DNA from: Saccharopolyspora oryzae
Lineage (GTDB): Bacteria > Actinomycetota > Actinomycetes > Mycobacteriales > Pseudonocardiaceae
Assembly: GCF_027853915.1 (NCBI RefSeq)
Contig: NZ_JAQGLA010000013.1
Coordinates: 94,995 to 158,994, forward strand
Reading direction: 5' to 3'
DNA length: 64,000 nucleotides
Shown here: one piece after another, positions 63,759 to 64,000 of the stretch
Layout of the letters: every line of letters starts with the position of its first letter
Position numbering within the stretch: position 1 is the first letter of the stretch
The notes under the pieces: generated by a model
The model's input: only the letters and a program-made list of their open reading frames with translations
What the model was told of the DNA's origin: nothing
Databases searched by the model: none
Position numbers and translations under genes: made by a program

Positions 63759-64000
63759 GTGCCGGAACAGCAGCTCCAGGAGCAGCTCGACGCCCTGGCC
63801 GTCGAGCTGCGGCGCGGGTTGACCATCGACGGCGTCGGCGGTGATCTGCTGGCTTACAGCGCGCAGCGCGGTGACGCCGACCAGGTGCGGATCTCGTCGA
63901 TCCTGATGCGGCACGTCGCCCCCGAGGTCCGGGAGTGGGAGTTGCGGCATGCCGGGAGCGAGCCGGACGAGCTGGTCGCGCTCCCGGCGAACCCCGAGAT
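63759..64000 (+). CDS. PucR/CdaR-type transcriptional regulator (3' end outside window)
   Basis: The frame is open from GTG 63759 to the right edge, with GAAGGGAAGGG just upstream. The first 80 residues (a DGVGGDLLAYSAQRGDADQVRISSILMRHVAPEVREWELRHAG segment) match the N-terminal sensory region of actinomycete PucR-type regulators (GxLLAYSxxxGxxDEVRxxSIL). The helix-turn-helix would lie outside. It probably induces the SHMT-permease pair. Confidence 0.75.
   Translation, partial: MPEQQLQEQLDALAVELRRGLTIDGVGGDLLAYSAQRGDADQVRISSILMRHVAPEVREWELRHAGSEPDELVALPANPE

Noticed and set aside
1..64000. Prophage, integrase, plasmid origin or rRNA operon
   Set aside because: No integrase, structural phage, replication, partition or rRNA signature was found on either strand.

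Overview
The window comes from a GC-rich actinomycete, probably of the Pseudonocardiaceae type (Saccharopolyspora or Amycolatopsis-like; this is inference). The signs are strongly GC-biased third codon positions, frequent GTG starts, many ATGA/GTGA overlaps, Tat and lipoprotein signals, and families typical of actinomycetes (PucR-type regulator, LCP protein, DUF3159, GerMN lipoprotein, single-domain 3Fe-4S ferredoxin for a P450). No rRNA, complete tRNA, CRISPR array or prophage was seen.

Region 1 (1-4.4 kb): a translationally coupled three-gene cassette on the minus strand. It encodes a PD-(D/E)xK-like effector, a small winged-helix-like middle component and an SMC/Rad50-like ATPase with a zinc hook; the ATPase runs off the left edge. 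This matches the layout of ABC-three-component (ABC-3C) conflict systems and is the best candidate here for an uncharacterised defence system. A leaderless promoter precedes it and a decayed IS630 relic lies beside it.

Region 2 (4.4-32 kb): a large catabolic island. It holds thiamine-dependent E1 alpha/beta subunits with a stand-alone lipoyl protein, IclR, XRE-cupin and LysR regulators, an MFS transporter, a sarcosine-oxidase-like flavoprotein, several SDRs, a HAPMO-like Baeyer-Villiger monooxygenase between two alpha/beta hydrolases, a nitrate/sulfonate-type ABC importer split over three places, a cytochrome P450 with its ferredoxin and reductase, an ADP-forming acyl-CoA synthetase and a three-subunit acyl-CoA carboxylase. 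A plausible reading is import, hydroxylation, oxidation to a ketone, Baeyer-Villiger cleavage, ester hydrolysis, CoA activation and carboxylation of an unknown hydrophobic substrate.

Region 3 (32-47 kb): a NicO-type nickel/cobalt transporter with a hexanucleotide-encoded His-Gly tract, a large secreted fusion phosphoesterase, a GH35 beta-galactosidase, a TetR/monooxygenase pair with a double operator, a DUF3159 membrane protein, alanine dehydrogenase, an amino-acid permease with a decayed SHMT relic beside it, and a berberine-bridge-type oxidase.

Region 4 (46-54 kb): cell-envelope functions (LCP ligase, OafA/SGNH acyltransferase, two-component system, GerMN lipoprotein) and a small membrane protein with no stop codon before the neighbouring gene.

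Region 5 (53-60 kb): a PhnF-like GntR regulator faces a six-gene operon (binding protein, two permeases, ATPase, HAD phosphatase, phosphodiesterase-like hydrolase), apparently for uptake and hydrolysis of a phosphonate or phosphoester. A cupin remnant and a tRNA-like 3' relic with a strong hairpin follow.

Region 6 (60.6-64 kb): a second permease of the same family, an intact SHMT-family enzyme and a divergent PucR-type regulator that runs off the right edge, with a perfect 10-bp-arm palindrome between the last two.
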